64,000 nucleotides of DNA from the NCBI RefSeq assembly GCF_964355755.1, contig NC_092672.1, positions 20,582,501 to 20,646,500 of the forward strand. The letters are read 5' to 3'. Shown here piece after piece: positions 62,072-64,000 of the stretch; position 1 is the stretch's first letter, and each line of letters begins with the position of its first letter. The DNA is from Antedon mediterranea. Taxonomy: Eukaryota > Echinodermata > Crinoidea > Comatulida > Antedonidae. Made by a program: the position numbers and the translations under genes. The notes below the pieces were generated by a model that saw only the letters and a program-made list of their open reading frames with translations, was not told the DNA's origin and made no database searches.

Positions 62072-62869
62072 AACAAGGCCAACAGCCATTAAGTCGCGTG
62101 CTACAATGCATAGTGATACCGGACCGACAGACAGACTGACAGACAGACCGACAGACCGACAGACAGACAGACCGACCGACCGACATAGTGAACTATACTG
62201 ACCGAAATTACTGAACATGTTTAAAAATGTTGAAATGTTTAAAAACATTTATATTTTTTTAATTTACACGTGCGTAGCCTGTCACTTTTGACGTGCTCGT
62301 ATAACGTAATTTCGAGCTGAAAAGTAAGTCAAGAAAACAGAAATCGGGCAAAAAGAGTGCGCAATAACATTTAACGCGCAGTGCGCGCGCAAAAATATGC
62401 GCACTCATGGCAATTTTGTAAACGCTTAAAATTGCCTGAAACGTACTCTTATTTCATCGAAAATAAATTTTAAGCGCGCGTACGCATGCGTTACATGCGC
62501 TACGCACGTAATTGTATTGCCATTATGATGATTTATGCCCTGAAATTTATGAGTATGAAATTTTATTTAATTGTGATTCATGGTTGTGAAGATATGATTA
62601 CAAACGTGATTTCGTTAAATCGTTCGTAGACCGCGTAATTCTTTATTGCGCACCGTGAAAACATAACCACATTGATTCCTGGCCATAAGGAATATACTGT
62701 GAAAAATTGACCTAGCTAAATTAAACTGATATCAAGATAAGGTCAGAAAACGATAAAACGCATAGTGATACCGGACCGACAGACAGACAGACCGACAGAC
62801 AGACAGACAGACAGACCAACCAACCAACCGACATAGTGAACTATAGAGTCACTTCCACGCGACTAAAAA
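62072..62869. mobile_element. GACA-array element, full copy B
   Basis: Same ends, two GACA/GACC modules and gcgc-rich interior as the copy at 32748-33565, in the same orientation and about 95 percent identical by eye. It differs in the lengths of the GACA arrays, in a small deletion near 62470 and in scattered substitutions. The flanks are unrelated, so these are two independent insertions. Confidence 0.8.
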
Positions 62870-63374
62870 GAGATCATTAAAACATAATAATATCGATCCG
62901 CAAGAAGTTAATTTTGTAATCAATTGTTTATTAAGTGAAAGAATGAGTTGCAACCATAATTTCCACATTTGGCTTGCCTGAGATCATGTTTACTATTATA
63001 AATGCCAATACCTTTAGATTTATAATAGTGCACTCTATAGTTTAGACATAATTTTATAAAACCTCCCGGTAAATTTAATTTTTCCAAATTGATAATTTTA
63101 GGTTCACATGAAGTGACTGCTTTATCATTATCATTATCAGTGTAAGACGCTGCATGGATCCATATCAGTTTGTATATTGCGCTAATTGGGTTGATGACGA
63201 TTTTTTATTTTTAAAATCCTTTTGGCTCATCTGACAAAGCTAAGTCCCATGCAGATCTTCATTTAAAAAATCTCCTCCCGTCATTTAATACTATCGAATC
63301 TTATGTAATAATAGATAAGCTTTGAAATTTAAACAACTTTTAGAAACATTTGAACACTTCTTGCCTTACCTCCA
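62870..63374. other. No feature recognised
   Basis: AT-rich sequence with no coding signal or terminal repeats that I can see. Confidence 0.5.
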
Positions 63375-63620
63375 TCTTGGAGTGGAGCTTGATGCTTATG
63401 ATGCTTGGCTACCACTCCAAGGGTCCTGGGTTCAAGTCCCGTCACATGTCAGAATTTTTTTCTAAGGATAAAATTACAACTCCACTCCGAAAGACTTGTA
63501 ATAAGACATTGTTTATGTAGCGCATCTTGTGTATATGTTTGTCTTGTGAACCTCTGAGGGTCCCTAATGATCAGCAATTGCTGGATGGATCACCCTATGG
63601 TAACAAAAATCTATCCAATC
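63375..63620 (+). mobile_element. tRNA-like SINE (candidate)
   Basis: A good RNA polymerase III B box, ggttcaagtcc (63429-63439), lies in a tRNA-like segment (cttggctaccactccaaggg before it, cgtcacatg after it). The next 180 bases, with cctctgagggtccctaatga and caattgctggatggatcacc, look like a SINE body and LINE-type tail. The A box is not clear, so this could be a decayed copy. It is not a functional tRNA: I cannot fold a full cloverleaf. Confidence 0.5.
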
Positions 63621-64000
63621 GGGACCAGTTGTATCTTTGATGATGATTTTACTGAAATGAGTATTATGAATGTTGTTTATAACAGAGGTAAAACTATTTC
63701 ACCAAGACAACATTGAGCATGGGAAGGTTAAAGTCGCCGATTAAATGAATTTGGTTGTACAAAGGTCTAAGAGCATTAAGAATTGAAGTTAATTTATATT
63801 GAAATCGTCTTTATTACCATCAGAACAAATGACTTTGTTTGGTAAGAGGCATGGTCTTAGTTCAGTTATTATGATCTCGTCGTTGGGCTCAAGATCATGC
63901 CTTCTGATTGATATGAGAGACGACCTAATGGCACACAGTGTACAAGACCACCACTATTTTTTGGACCAAGTAAACGGCCTTTGCTATATAAGAAATAACC
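63621..64000. other. No feature recognised
   Basis: No coding or repeat signal that I can support up to the end of the window. Confidence 0.5.

Noticed and set aside
63378-63450. A functional tRNA gene
   Set aside because: The B box is good, but the A box and cloverleaf are not; the SINE explanation fits the following body and tail.

Overview
The window is eukaryotic nuclear DNA. It is AT-rich, has GT-AG introns of about 0.1-4 kb, convergent genes far apart, and about a third of it is satellite, minisatellite or transposon sequence. The palindrome TAGGCCTA recurs throughout. Together with a Roco GTPase carrying death-effector-like domains and a gp130/Domeless-type cytokine receptor, this points to a marine invertebrate deuterostome. 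An echinoderm is my first guess; hemichordate or lancelet are alternatives. This is inference, and no species can be named from the sequence alone.

Layout: (1) 1-21480, plus strand, holds most of a large gene whose exons join in frame into an ankyrin-like / Roc GTPase / COR / death-effector-like (DED) protein. It has two alternative in-frame 3' ends: a DED exon running to a stop at 15280, or mini-exons leading to a second DED-like exon and a stop at 18989. Its introns carry a Mutator-like element, a LINE remnant and four tandem arrays, one of which repeats the exon-intron junction itself. A 53-bp satellite lies downstream of the last stop. (2) 21480-36000 has no convincing host gene. It holds a decayed LINE, a second Mutator-like element with another element nested in it, a 2.2-kb element with long terminal inverted repeats and internal dimeric repeats, one full and one reduced copy of a GACA-array element, and a small inverted-repeat element with a Harbinger-like ORF. 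(3) 36191-42689, minus strand, is a ten-exon, 703-residue class I cytokine receptor: signal peptide, Ig domain, two-domain cytokine-binding module with a WSXWS variant, fibronectin III, transmembrane helix, a Box1-like motif and a tyrosine-bearing tail. (4) 44552-48740 is a Harbinger/PIF transposon that looks autonomous, with identical terminal repeats, a transposase with an intact DDE triad on the plus strand and a Myb/SANT-like partner on the minus strand. (5) 48741-64000 has no gene I can support. It holds a 44-bp satellite interrupted by a truncated LINE, a 26-bp satellite with a 312-bp higher-order repeat, a second full GACA element and a tRNA-like SINE.

The two host genes are both plausible immune or cell-fate signalling components: a receptor that would act through JAK/STAT, and a Roco GTPase that could recruit death-fold adaptors. 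Nothing in the sequence shows that they work together. Exon boundaries were assigned by eye from splice consensus, reading-frame continuity and family resemblance.
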